From the IMG/VR virus record IMGVR_UViG_3300046665_000768, positions 1-45,148 of that record: 45,148 bases of DNA; one strand, written 5' to 3'. The stretch's first letter is position 1, and each line of letters opens with the position of its first letter. The position numbers were made by a program, and so were the translations under genes. The stretch is from a virus. The notes under the pieces are model-generated. The model saw nothing but the letters and a program-made list of their open reading frames with translations. It did no database searches and was not told where the DNA came from. Below, piece by piece: positions 38,989-45,148 of the stretch.

Positions 38989-39276
38989 ATGCGAAACGCC
39001 GAAATAACTCATCTCCAAAGCCCAGCTGGCATTGTGATCTATGGCCCGCAAGGCTGCGGCAAAAGCACCCACGCCACCGCGCTCGCGCGCCACTACGGCA
39101 AGACCCGCATAGTCGATGACTGGATGCCGGGCCGCCAACTGCCATCTGACACCCTCGCGCTTACCAATGCCTGCCACATCGGCGCCATCCACTTCCTGGA
39201 TGCTGCGAACGCCGCCGGCATCCGCCTGATGCCGGCTTTAAAGCGTGCCCTGACCGCTGACCGGAGGGCTGCATGA
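38989..39276 (+). CDS. Short P-loop NTPase-like protein, first gene of the early operon
   Basis: A 95-residue protein with a clear Walker A, GPQGCGKSTHATALA (about residues 19-33), and a hydrophobic strand before it (AGIVIYG). A possible Walker B is DTLALTN. It is far shorter than normal AAA or kinase proteins, so it is either a minimal nucleotide-binding protein or a part of a larger complex. ATG 38989 follows GGAG at six bases. It overlaps the next gene by ATGA. As the first early gene under repressor control it may act on the host soon after induction. Confidence 0.65.
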   Translation: MRNAEITHLQSPAGIVIYGPQGCGKSTHATALARHYGKTRIVDDWMPGRQLPSDTLALTNACHIGAIHFLDAANAAGIRLMPALKRALTADRRAA

Positions 39277-39416
39277 AGGACTTCCTCATCATCGCAGTCA
39301 CCGCCTCCGGCCCCGAGAAGTTCACCTGGATCGCCACCTCGAGCGGCGAAGCAGCCGAGCAGGTTGCAAGCCTGTTCGATGAGCCATGCGGCATCACCGT
39401 GATCGCCCAGGGGTGA
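39273..39416 (+). CDS. Small early protein
   Basis: A 47-residue frame, MKDFLIIAVTASGPEKFTWIATSSGEAAEQVASLFDEP..., starting at the ATGA overlap with the P-loop gene; CCGGAGG lies about six bases upstream. Codon use is phage-like with high GC at third positions. It could form a small alpha/beta fold. No homologue is recognised. Confidence 0.6.
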   Translation: MKDFLIIAVTASGPEKFTWIATSSGEAAEQVASLFDEPCGITVIAQG

Positions 39417-39421
39417 GAGCC

Positions 39422-40012
39422 ATGCTATTTCCAACCGCTAGCCGTGAATGGGACGGTGTTTGCATTGCTGGACAGCTCGTCAGTTTGTGCCTGCAGCCCG
39501 ATGCAGAAGGAAAGATCAGCGTGACGGTGATCGGACTTCCGGCGATCACTGGCTTTAACCATCCTTGTCGGTTGTCGTCTTGCGAAGCCGTGCCACGGTT
39601 TGACCCGGCCGAGATCCAGGTGCACGACACGCATCTTGAGTGCTTTGCAGCCGACGCATGCGCGCCGGTCCTGCGCACTGGGCTCACGCTCGAACTGGAA
39701 CCTGGCATGGCGCCGCTGTTGCGGACATGGCTGGCGAAGCTGGCAGCAGTCGCGACAGCATCCAAGGCGATCGCGGACAAGTTCAACGCGCAAATGCCGC
39801 CTCCGATCTACCACATGCTTGGTGCGGTCACGTCGGTGGTCGCGCGCATCGTTCTGAACGCCTGGGAGGTCGAGCATTCGGTCAGATACGAGAAGGAGCA
39901 TGGCATATGGTCCGGAGAACGTGAGTTCATGGCCCAGTTCGACGCGGAAGGCGTGATGCAAGACCTGCGCGCCCTCGACCGCTCTATTCAATCCGCACCC
40001 GCCGGAGCCTGA
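39422..40012 (+). CDS. Hypothetical early protein
   Basis: A 196-residue protein, MLFPTASREWDGVCIAGQLVSLCLQPDAEGK. It has a strand-rich N-terminal half and a helical C-terminal half (LLRTWLAKLAAVATASKAIADKFNAQMPPP ... RYEKEHGIWSGEREFMAQFDAEG). ATG 39422 was chosen because the extra in-frame residues upstream overlap the previous gene. It has no signal peptide. Function not recognised. Confidence 0.55.
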   Translation: MLFPTASREWDGVCIAGQLVSLCLQPDAEGKISVTVIGLPAITGFNHPCRLSSCEAVPRFDPAEIQVHDTHLECFAADACAPVLRTGLTLELEPGMAPLLRTWLAKLAAVATASKAIADKFNAQMPPPIYHMLGAVTSVVARIVLNAWEVEHSVRYEKEHGIWSGEREFMAQFDAEGVMQDLRALDRSIQSAPAGA

Positions 40013-40013
40013 C

Positions 40014-40106
40014 ATGCGCTTTTTTGCGATCTACCGCTACTACCGCTCCAGTGGCTTTCCCCGGGCCGCAGCACTGCGCCGGGCCTACCGCCTCCTGGTG
40101 AGCTGA
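40014..40106 (+). CDS. 30-residue basic peptide
   Basis: A tiny frame between two genes with 1-bp spacings on each side. The product (MRFFAIYRYYRSSGFPRAAAL...) is rich in Arg, Tyr and Phe. Similar short Arg/Tyr-rich peptides (with the RxxGFxRxxAxRRA pattern) recur in early regions of Burkholderiales phages. The spacing and the match to that pattern support translation. Function unknown; nucleic-acid or host-protein binding is a guess. Confidence 0.55.
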   Translation: MRFFAIYRYYRSSGFPRAAALRRAYRLLVS

Positions 40107-40107
40107 C

Positions 40108-40296
40108 ATGGACCGCATTTCGCCAGACCGCGCCGCACTGGAGGTAGCGCACAGCTGGCTCCAGACGCCCGCGCCGCTCGACGAAATGCTCAAGAACCCC
40201 AGCCTCAAAATCATTTTGGAGGCTGTCGCCCGCCGGCACATGCAGCGCCGCAGCCGGGTCGATGTGAAGAAGCTGCAGGCCAACGATAGAGAGTGA
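40108..40296 (+). CDS. Small early protein
   Basis: A 62-residue helical, basic-ended protein: MDRISPDRAALEVAHSWLQTPAPLDEMLKNP then ARRHMQRRSRVDVKKLQ. It starts 1 bp after the 30-residue peptide and stops 2 bp before the ParB-like start. The positively charged C-terminus suggests nucleic-acid contact. No family recognised. Confidence 0.55.
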   Translation: MDRISPDRAALEVAHSWLQTPAPLDEMLKNPSLKIILEAVARRHMQRRSRVDVKKLQANDRE

Positions 40297-40298
40297 GC

Positions 40299-41228
40299 AT
40301 GGGAGCTCCCCATTACAACACGAAGCCCACCGACAGCTTCGTTTCCCTGAAGGTCGCCGCCGAGAAGAAGATCCACGGCGACGGCGTATCGAAAGTGACC
40401 ACGTTCGCCGTGGACCCTCGCCTGCTGGAGGTCGAGGAAGGCTTCAACGCGCGCCCGCTGAACGCCGACCACGTGGCCGAGATGTCGCTGGCCTGGCGCA
40501 ACGGCGCGGTGTTCCCGCCGCTGGAGGTGCGTGTCGAGGAGGGCCGCATCATCCTGGTCGACGGCCACCACCGCCACGCCGCGGCGCTCGACGCGATCAC
40601 GAAAGGCGCGGACATCAAGTCGATCGACGTGCGCCAGTTCCGCGGCAACGACGCCGACCGCGTCGCGCACATGATCACCAGCGCTGGCGGCCTGCCGCTG
40701 ACGCCTCTCCAGCTGGGCATCCAGTACCGCAAGCTGATCGGCTTCGGCTGGACGGAGAAGGCCGTGGCGGCCCGGGTCGGCAAGTCGATCGAGCACGTGA
40801 AGAACATGGTCCTGCTGGGCGAAGCGAACAGCGACGTGCACCAGGCCGTCAACGCCGGCCAAGTTTCGGGCACCACTGCGGTCGCCCTGGTCAAGGAGCA
40901 CGGCAGCAAGGCCGGCCAGGTGATCCGCGACGGGCTGCAGCAGGCCCAGGCCAGCGGCAAGAGCAAGGTCACGCCGAAGGTGCTGGCCAAGCAGCGTACC
41001 GCGCGCGCACCGAAGAACAAAGTCACCGTCGAATGGTTCGCTGTCGGCGGCGCCAAGCTGCCTGATCCCGATGTCTTGGTCCTGGTCGCATTCACTGATG
41101 AGGAAGTCTGGCCGGCCACCCTTGACGGCGATACCTGGCGCAACGCCGAAGGTGGCCAAATCGACTCCGCGCGCATCACCGACTGGGCGCACATGCCCAA
41201 AGCACCGTCTACCAACAACAAGGAGTGA
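40299..41228 (+). CDS. ParB/Spo0J N-terminal domain protein
   Basis: A 309-residue protein with a ParB/sulfiredoxin-like domain: FNARPLNADHVAEMSLAWRNGAVFPPLEVRVEEGRIILVDGHHRHAAAL (about residues 50-100), whose GHHRH motif is the CTP/ATP-binding signature. A helix-turn-helix-like region follows (YRKLIGFGWTEKAVAARVGKSIEHVKNMVLLG). No ParA gene and no parS cluster are visible, so plasmid-like partition is not established. Stand-alone ParB-like proteins near methyltransferases are common in phages, where some act as DNA-binding or nucleotide-dependent regulators. ATG 40299 is preferred to GTG 40293. Confidence 0.82.
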   Translation: MGAPHYNTKPTDSFVSLKVAAEKKIHGDGVSKVTTFAVDPRLLEVEEGFNARPLNADHVAEMSLAWRNGAVFPPLEVRVEEGRIILVDGHHRHAAALDAITKGADIKSIDVRQFRGNDADRVAHMITSAGGLPLTPLQLGIQYRKLIGFGWTEKAVAARVGKSIEHVKNMVLLGEANSDVHQAVNAGQVSGTTAVALVKEHGSKAGQVIRDGLQQAQASGKSKVTPKVLAKQRTARAPKNKVTVEWFAVGGAKLPDPDVLVLVAFTDEEVWPATLDGDTWRNAEGGQIDSARITDWAHMPKAPSTNNKE

Positions 41229-41236
41229 ACTCCAAC

Positions 41237-41584
41237 ATGACTACCCAAGCATTTGCCGTGTTTCTGCAAGACCTGCGCGACGGCCGCGCCCACTCCGAGC
41301 TGTCGGCCGGCCTGGCCGACCTGCTCGCAGCGGTGAAAGACACGGGCAAGGGCGGCAGCCTGACCCTGCAACTGAAGGTCAAGCCGGGCGCCCGCGGCAA
41401 GGACGTCGACAAGGTGATCATCGTCGACAACGTCAAGGTCGACCTGCCCAAGCCCGAACGCGGAGAGGACTTCTTCTGGGTCACCGACGACAACGAGCTC
41501 TCCCGCAAGCATCCCCGCCAGCAATCGCTCGAACTCCGCGAAGCGCCGGCACCCCAACCACTCCAATTTAAGGAAGCGAAATGA
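41237..41584 (+). CDS. Hypothetical protein paired with DUF2303 gene
   Basis: A 115-residue protein, MTTQAFAVFLQDLRDGRAHSELSAGLADLLAAVKDTGKGGSLTLQLKVKPG, with an N-terminal helix and C-terminal strands. It overlaps the DUF2303 gene by ATGA, an association repeated in other siphophages. It may act with the DUF2303 protein. No catalytic motif is seen. Confidence 0.65.
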   Translation: MTTQAFAVFLQDLRDGRAHSELSAGLADLLAAVKDTGKGGSLTLQLKVKPGARGKDVDKVIIVDNVKVDLPKPERGEDFFWVTDDNELSRKHPRQQSLELREAPAPQPLQFKEAK

Positions 41585-42477
41585 ACGAAAGCCAGAACAC
41601 GACGGCATCCGGCGTAGTCGCCGGCCAGCTGCCGGCCAGCGCCGTCCAACCCCAGGAGCACCTGGAGATCAGCAAATCCGCCATCGAGCAGCTGGGCGCT
41701 CTCACGGTGGCCGCCGCCAATGTACGCTCGATCGGCGATGCGCACTTCCTGATTCTCCCGCCGGATTACAAGCATGTCGACGTGACGAAAGCGATCGAGG
41801 GCGCCCTGCCCGATCCGCATCGCAAGAGCGGCACCGTCGTCTTATCGGACCTGAGCAGCTTCATGCAATTCGTCGTGGACCAGGGTGCGATCGACGAATG
41901 CTACATCTACGCCCACCCCGACTCGCGCACCCTGGTCGCCGTGCTGAACGACTTCGGCCAGGGCAATGGCGGCCTGCCAGGCTGGCGCGACTTCCGCGTC
42001 TCCTACACCGCAGAGCTCAGCCGCGAGTTCGCCAGCTGGTTCAAGAACGATCGGAAGCCGATGGACCAGGAAGAGTTCGCAGTCTTCCTCGAGGACAACG
42101 TGGCCGACATCAGCGATCCGAGCGGCGAAACCATGCTGCAGGTTGCGCTGACGCTGCAGGCCAAGACCGAGGTCGCGTTCAGCTCGCACCGCCGCCTCGA
42201 CAATGGCCAGGTGCAGCTGACATACAGCGAGACCATCGACGCCCGCGCCGGCGCTGGCGACATCATGATCCCGCGCGAGTTCTCGCTGGGCCTGCGCCTG
42301 TTCAAGAATGGCGATGGCTACAAGGTCCGCGCCCGCCTGAAGTACCGCCTGGGCGGCGGCAAGGTCAAGTTCTGGTACGAGCTGGACCGCGTCGAGAACG
42401 CGATCGAGGATGCGTTCAAGGCCTACGTCGACCAGGCGCGCCAGAGCGGCTTCACCGTCCTCATCGGCAAGCCGTAA
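41581..42477 (+). CDS. DUF2303 protein (YfdQ-like)
   Basis: A 298-residue phage protein of the DUF2303 family, recognised from GTVVLSDLSSFMQFVVDQG, LVAVLNDFGQ, GWRDFRVSYTAELSREFASWFKND, FAVFLEDNVADISDPSGETMLQVALTLQAKTEV and EVENAIEDAF-like C-terminal sequence. The biochemical function of the family is not known; members lie in early regions beside recombination or modification genes. It starts by ATGA overlap with the previous gene. Confidence 0.85.
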   Translation: MNESQNTTASGVVAGQLPASAVQPQEHLEISKSAIEQLGALTVAAANVRSIGDAHFLILPPDYKHVDVTKAIEGALPDPHRKSGTVVLSDLSSFMQFVVDQGAIDECYIYAHPDSRTLVAVLNDFGQGNGGLPGWRDFRVSYTAELSREFASWFKNDRKPMDQEEFAVFLEDNVADISDPSGETMLQVALTLQAKTEVAFSSHRRLDNGQVQLTYSETIDARAGAGDIMIPREFSLGLRLFKNGDGYKVRARLKYRLGGGKVKFWYELDRVENAIEDAFKAYVDQARQSGFTVLIGKP

Positions 42478-42494
42478 GCCAGGGAGCGCCCGCC

Positions 42495-42911
42495 ATGCCA
42501 CGTTTTCATCACCGCGGCCAGTTGCAGCCCAAGGCCAACATCCCGATGGTCGGCGAGACCCGCGACCGGCTTGCGCTCGAGATCCGCATGGCGGGCGAGC
42601 ACCTGATCGGGGGCTCGTCCATCGAGTCGTACAACACCCTCTCGAAGATGTTCGCTGCCCTTGTCCGCGCCGGCATGGACGCCCACCTGGTGGATCCTGG
42701 CTCGAAGATCATGGGCGCCATCTGCGACCGCTACGAGCAGGCGGGGAGCATCACCGTGGAGCCCGAGGAGGCGGCCGGCCTGCGCCAGGCCGTCGCCGAT
42801 ATCGACGCCGGCCTGCATCGCATCCCGCTGCAGCGGTTCGCCCGGGCGGTGGCCGAGGTGGAGACGTTCGTTGCCGTGGTCGATCCTTCACCCAACGAAG
42901 ATAAAACATGA
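42495..42911 (+). CDS. Hypothetical protein upstream of the methyltransferase
   Basis: A 138-residue helical protein, MPRFHHRGQLQPKANIPMVGETRDRLALEIRMAGEHLIGG. GGGAGC lies eight bases before the ATG, and the end overlaps the methyltransferase start by ATGA. Its coupling to the methyltransferase suggests an accessory or regulatory function. There is no known motif. Confidence 0.58.
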   Translation: MPRFHHRGQLQPKANIPMVGETRDRLALEIRMAGEHLIGGSSIESYNTLSKMFAALVRAGMDAHLVDPGSKIMGAICDRYEQAGSITVEPEEAAGLRQAVADIDAGLHRIPLQRFARAVAEVETFVAVVDPSPNEDKT

Positions 42912-44725
42912 AGCGTGACGACTTCACCCTGCCGCTTGGCTTTGGCCACGAACGCATCGCCGACAACTTCGCCGGCGGTGGCGGTGCCAGCGAGGCGATC
43001 CGCCAGGCCTTCGGCCGTGACCCGGACATCGCGATCAACCACGACGGCGAGGCGCTGGCGATGCACGCCGCGAACCACCCGACCACGCGCCATCTGCGCG
43101 AGGACGTGTTCCTGATCGACCCGCGGCGCGAGATCGGCGACGGCCCGCTGGGCGCCGCCTGGTTCTCGCCGACGTGCACGCACTTCTCCAAGGCCAAGGG
43201 CTTCAACATCCTTAACCAGAAAGTGCGCGGTCTGGCCTGGGTCACGCTCAAGTGGGGCGTGGTGCTGGCGCCGCGCCTGATGTTCCTCGAAAACGTGGAA
43301 GAGTTCGAAGGCTGGGGACCGCTTGATGCGCACGGTCGCCCGGTCAAGGCCCTGAAGGGCAGGACCTTCCAGGCGTTCGTGCTGGCCCTGTCCACCGGCC
43401 TGCCGAAGGACCACCCGGATCTGCCTGAGATCGTGGATACGCTGGGCGAGGACTTCCCGGTCGAGCGCATCATCGCCGGCCTGGGCTACAAGGTCGAGTG
43501 GCGCGTGCTGCGCGCGTGCGACTACGGCGCCGGGACGATCCGCAAGCGCCTGTTCATGGTGATGCGCCGCGACGGCATCGCCATCCGCTGGCCGGAGCCG
43601 ACGCACGGCGACCCGGACTCGCGCGAGGTAAAGTCGGGCAAGCTGCTGCCATTCGTGACGGCGGCCGACTGCATCGACTGGTCGATCCCGTGCCGATCGA
43701 TCTTCGACCGCAAGAAGCCCCTGGCGACGGCGACGCTGCGCCGGGTTGGCCGCGGGTTCGAGCGCTACGTGAAGGATGCTGCGCGGCCGTTCATCGCGCC
43801 AACCGGGCCCCGTGGATCCGCCAAGGTTGCCTCGATGGTACAGATGGGCTATGGCGAAGCGCCCGGACAGGCCCCGCGTACCCTGGACATCAACGACCCG
43901 CTCGGCACGATTGTTGCCGGTGGCGGGAAGCACGGGCTGGTGACCGCATCGCTGGTCCAGTACTACAAGAGCGGCAGCCAGAACGTGCCGGCGGACCGTC
44001 CGATGCCGACCATCGTGACGAAGGACCGCGTTGGCGTCACCTGCGCCTACCTGGCCAAGCACTACAAGGGCGTGGTTGGCGCCAGCGTCGAGCAGCCGCT
44101 GCCGACTGTGACGACCACGGATCACAGTTCGCTGATCACCGCGCACTTGGTCGGCATCGACAACCAGAGCAGCGGCGCGGGCGCTGCCTGGGACGTGACC
44201 CGGCCGCTGAACACGATCGTGACCGAGAACCGCCATGCGGTCGTGACCAGCAACCTTCTCAAGCTGCGGGGCACCAGCACGGCCGCGGCCGTCGACGAGC
44301 CGCTGGCCACCGTCAGCGCCGGAGGCCAACACCACGCCGAGATGCGCACCACGCTGGCCCACCCGGGGCAGTCCGCCGCGCGCCGCGAGCAGGTCCGCGC
44401 CTTCCTGCGCGAGTACTGCCCGAGCCTCAAGGATGCCGAGCATCCCGAGCTGGTGATGATCAACGGCGAGCTGATGGAGGTAGTCGACATCGGCCTGCGG
44501 ATGCTCGCGCCCCGCGAGCTGGCCAACGCCCAGGGCTTCCCGCCCGGGTACATCCTGAACCCGCTGTACACGAAGGTATGCAAGCGCGGCCGCACGGTGA
44601 CCAGGCACCTGTCCGGTTCCGCCCAGGTCCGGATGATCGGTAACAGCGTGTCGCCGCCGCCGGCCGTCGCTGTCATTCGGGTCAACATCGCCTACGAACA
44701 ACAACTGATCGCGAGGGCAGCATGA
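42908..44725 (+). CDS. Orphan DNA (cytosine-5) methyltransferase
   Basis: A 605-residue phage-type C5 methyltransferase that methylates cytosines in a target sequence, probably to protect the phage genome from host restriction. Motif I is NFAGGGGASEAI (20-31), motif IV SPTC with Cys90 as nucleophile in place of the usual PPCQ, and motif VI ENVEEF (128-133). The conserved end is RMIGNSVSPP (motifs IX-X). Between residues 330 and 480 are five repeats of a 33-35-residue unit with a PLxTIVxxxxxHxLVT core, probably the variable target-recognition region. No restriction enzyme is encoded beside it. Confidence 0.92.
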   Translation: MKRDDFTLPLGFGHERIADNFAGGGGASEAIRQAFGRDPDIAINHDGEALAMHAANHPTTRHLREDVFLIDPRREIGDGPLGAAWFSPTCTHFSKAKGFNILNQKVRGLAWVTLKWGVVLAPRLMFLENVEEFEGWGPLDAHGRPVKALKGRTFQAFVLALSTGLPKDHPDLPEIVDTLGEDFPVERIIAGLGYKVEWRVLRACDYGAGTIRKRLFMVMRRDGIAIRWPEPTHGDPDSREVKSGKLLPFVTAADCIDWSIPCRSIFDRKKPLATATLRRVGRGFERYVKDAARPFIAPTGPRGSAKVASMVQMGYGEAPGQAPRTLDINDPLGTIVAGGGKHGLVTASLVQYYKSGSQNVPADRPMPTIVTKDRVGVTCAYLAKHYKGVVGASVEQPLPTVTTTDHSSLITAHLVGIDNQSSGAGAAWDVTRPLNTIVTENRHAVVTSNLLKLRGTSTAAAVDEPLATVSAGGQHHAEMRTTLAHPGQSAARREQVRAFLREYCPSLKDAEHPELVMINGELMEVVDIGLRMLAPRELANAQGFPPGYILNPLYTKVCKRGRTVTRHLSGSAQVRMIGNSVSPPPAVAVIRVNIAYEQQLIARAA

Positions 44726-44994
44726 CGGGCCCCGTCCCCAACAACCAGGACGAGCCTCTCGATCCTGAAGCCTGCCGACACCAGCTGCAGCTGCTGAAGT
44801 CTGCACACTGCTGCAGGCCCGTGTTGTACCAGGGTCGGCACCAGTTCATCAACGGCCTGACCCTGGTACAGGACGGCGGCCGGGTCGCCATGATCGTGTA
44901 CCTGGCGGGGATGGCGGGCGGCATCGATAGCAAGGATGTCCAGATCAAAGCGGCCGGTCACCAAGGACTCGGCGAAGGGGAACGCAATGGCTAA
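44722..44994 (+). CDS. Small hypothetical protein
   Basis: A 90-residue protein, MTGPVPNNQDEPLDPEACRHQLQLLKSAHCCRPVLYQG, that starts at an ATGA overlap with the methyltransferase gene and ends by overlapping the next start. It contains a Cys-Cys pair and a hydrophobic segment (VAMIVYLAGMAGGI). Function unknown. Confidence 0.6.
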   Translation: MTGPVPNNQDEPLDPEACRHQLQLLKSAHCCRPVLYQGRHQFINGLTLVQDGGRVAMIVYLAGMAGGIDSKDVQIKAAGHQGLGEGERNG

Positions 44995-45148
44995 AGAAGC
45001 CGACTCCTCAGACGGCATTGCCTGCCCGGAGTGCGAAGGCCTGGGGACGATCACCAGCTTCCTGATGCTGTGCCTCGACTGCAAGGGCGTGGGCCGCATC
45101 CCCGATCCAAACAAGCCGGCAGCTGAGCCAGCGCCGAACGACGAATAG
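44987..45148 (+). CDS. Small zinc-ribbon (DnaJ-type CxxCxGxG) protein
   Basis: A 53-residue protein with two zinc knuckles in the DnaJ style: CPECEGLGTI and CLDCKGVG, each CxxCxGxG-like, about 20 residues apart. It is complete, the TAG being the last three bases of the window. It overlaps the preceding gene by eight bases. Proteins of this type are common in early operons of phages and may bind protein or RNA. Confidence 0.68.
   Translation: MAKEADSSDGIACPECEGLGTITSFLMLCLDCKGVGRIPDPNKPAAEPAPNDE

Noticed and set aside
42731-44806. 691-codon minus-strand open frame
   Set aside because: Antisense of the methyltransferase, which has clear motifs I, IV, VI, IX and X.
1-45148. CRISPR arrays, tRNA/rRNA genes and insertion sequences
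   Set aside because: I looked for regularly spaced repeats, cloverleaf-like sequence and transposase genes and found none; the repeats present are operator-like, iteron-like or isolated pairs.

Overview
The window is the left host boundary plus most of an integrated tailed phage in a GC-rich proteobacterium. Codon use and the mix of phage gene families suggest a betaproteobacterium of the Burkholderiales (Oxalobacteraceae/Massilia-like); this is an inference, not a typed identification. Host DNA is confined to the first ~1.8 kb: the N-terminal part of a methyl-accepting chemotaxis protein and a complete dusA (tRNA-dihydrouridine synthase A). The prophage begins at the 5' end of dusA, with a tyrosine integrase starting 100 bp away, as in the known dusA-targeting phages. 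The right end of the prophage is not in the window.

Layout. (1) 1.9-4.8 kb: integrase, a 32-codon membrane-peptide ORF followed by a strong terminator, a small phage gene and a hicAB toxin-antitoxin pair. (2) 4.7-6.1 kb, minus strand: lysis cassette (XhlA-like, T4-type lysozyme, holin-like). (3) 6.2-23.9 kb, minus: siphovirus tail genes (tip peptidase, tip/fibre proteins, tape measure, tail assembly chaperones joined by a -1 frameshift signal, tube, terminator), head-tail connector, DUF2190 decoration protein and a fused prohead protease/major capsid. (4) 23.9-31.7 kb, minus: accessory virion genes, lambda-type portal, gpW, a Mor/C-family activator, TerL and TerS. (5) 31.8-37.3 kb, minus: small genes, a primase-helicase with an iteron-rich putative origin beside it, and a CII/YmfL-type regulator. 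(6) 37.5-38.8 kb: divergent cro-like and cI-like immunity genes with a zinc-ribbon membrane gene after cI. (7) 39.0-45.1 kb, plus strand: an early operon of small unknown genes, a ParB-like protein, DUF2303, an orphan C5 cytosine methyltransferase and a zinc-finger protein.

How it works together. The CI-like repressor probably binds 18-bp operators that overlap the cro-like promoter and recur, with the same 24-bp spacing and an almost identical promoter, in front of the plus-strand early operon 1.2 kb away; one repressor would silence both arms. After induction the minus-strand arm reads cro-like, terminator, CII-like, replication genes, terminase. It also yields a Mor/C-like activator, whose gene ends inside the first of three near-identical dyad elements. 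The three elements lie directly upstream of gpW/portal, of the capsid/tail operon and of the lysis cassette. I infer a Mu-style late-activation switch working inside a lambda-like, integrase-encoding siphophage. This three-site late regulon is the most interesting feature of the window.
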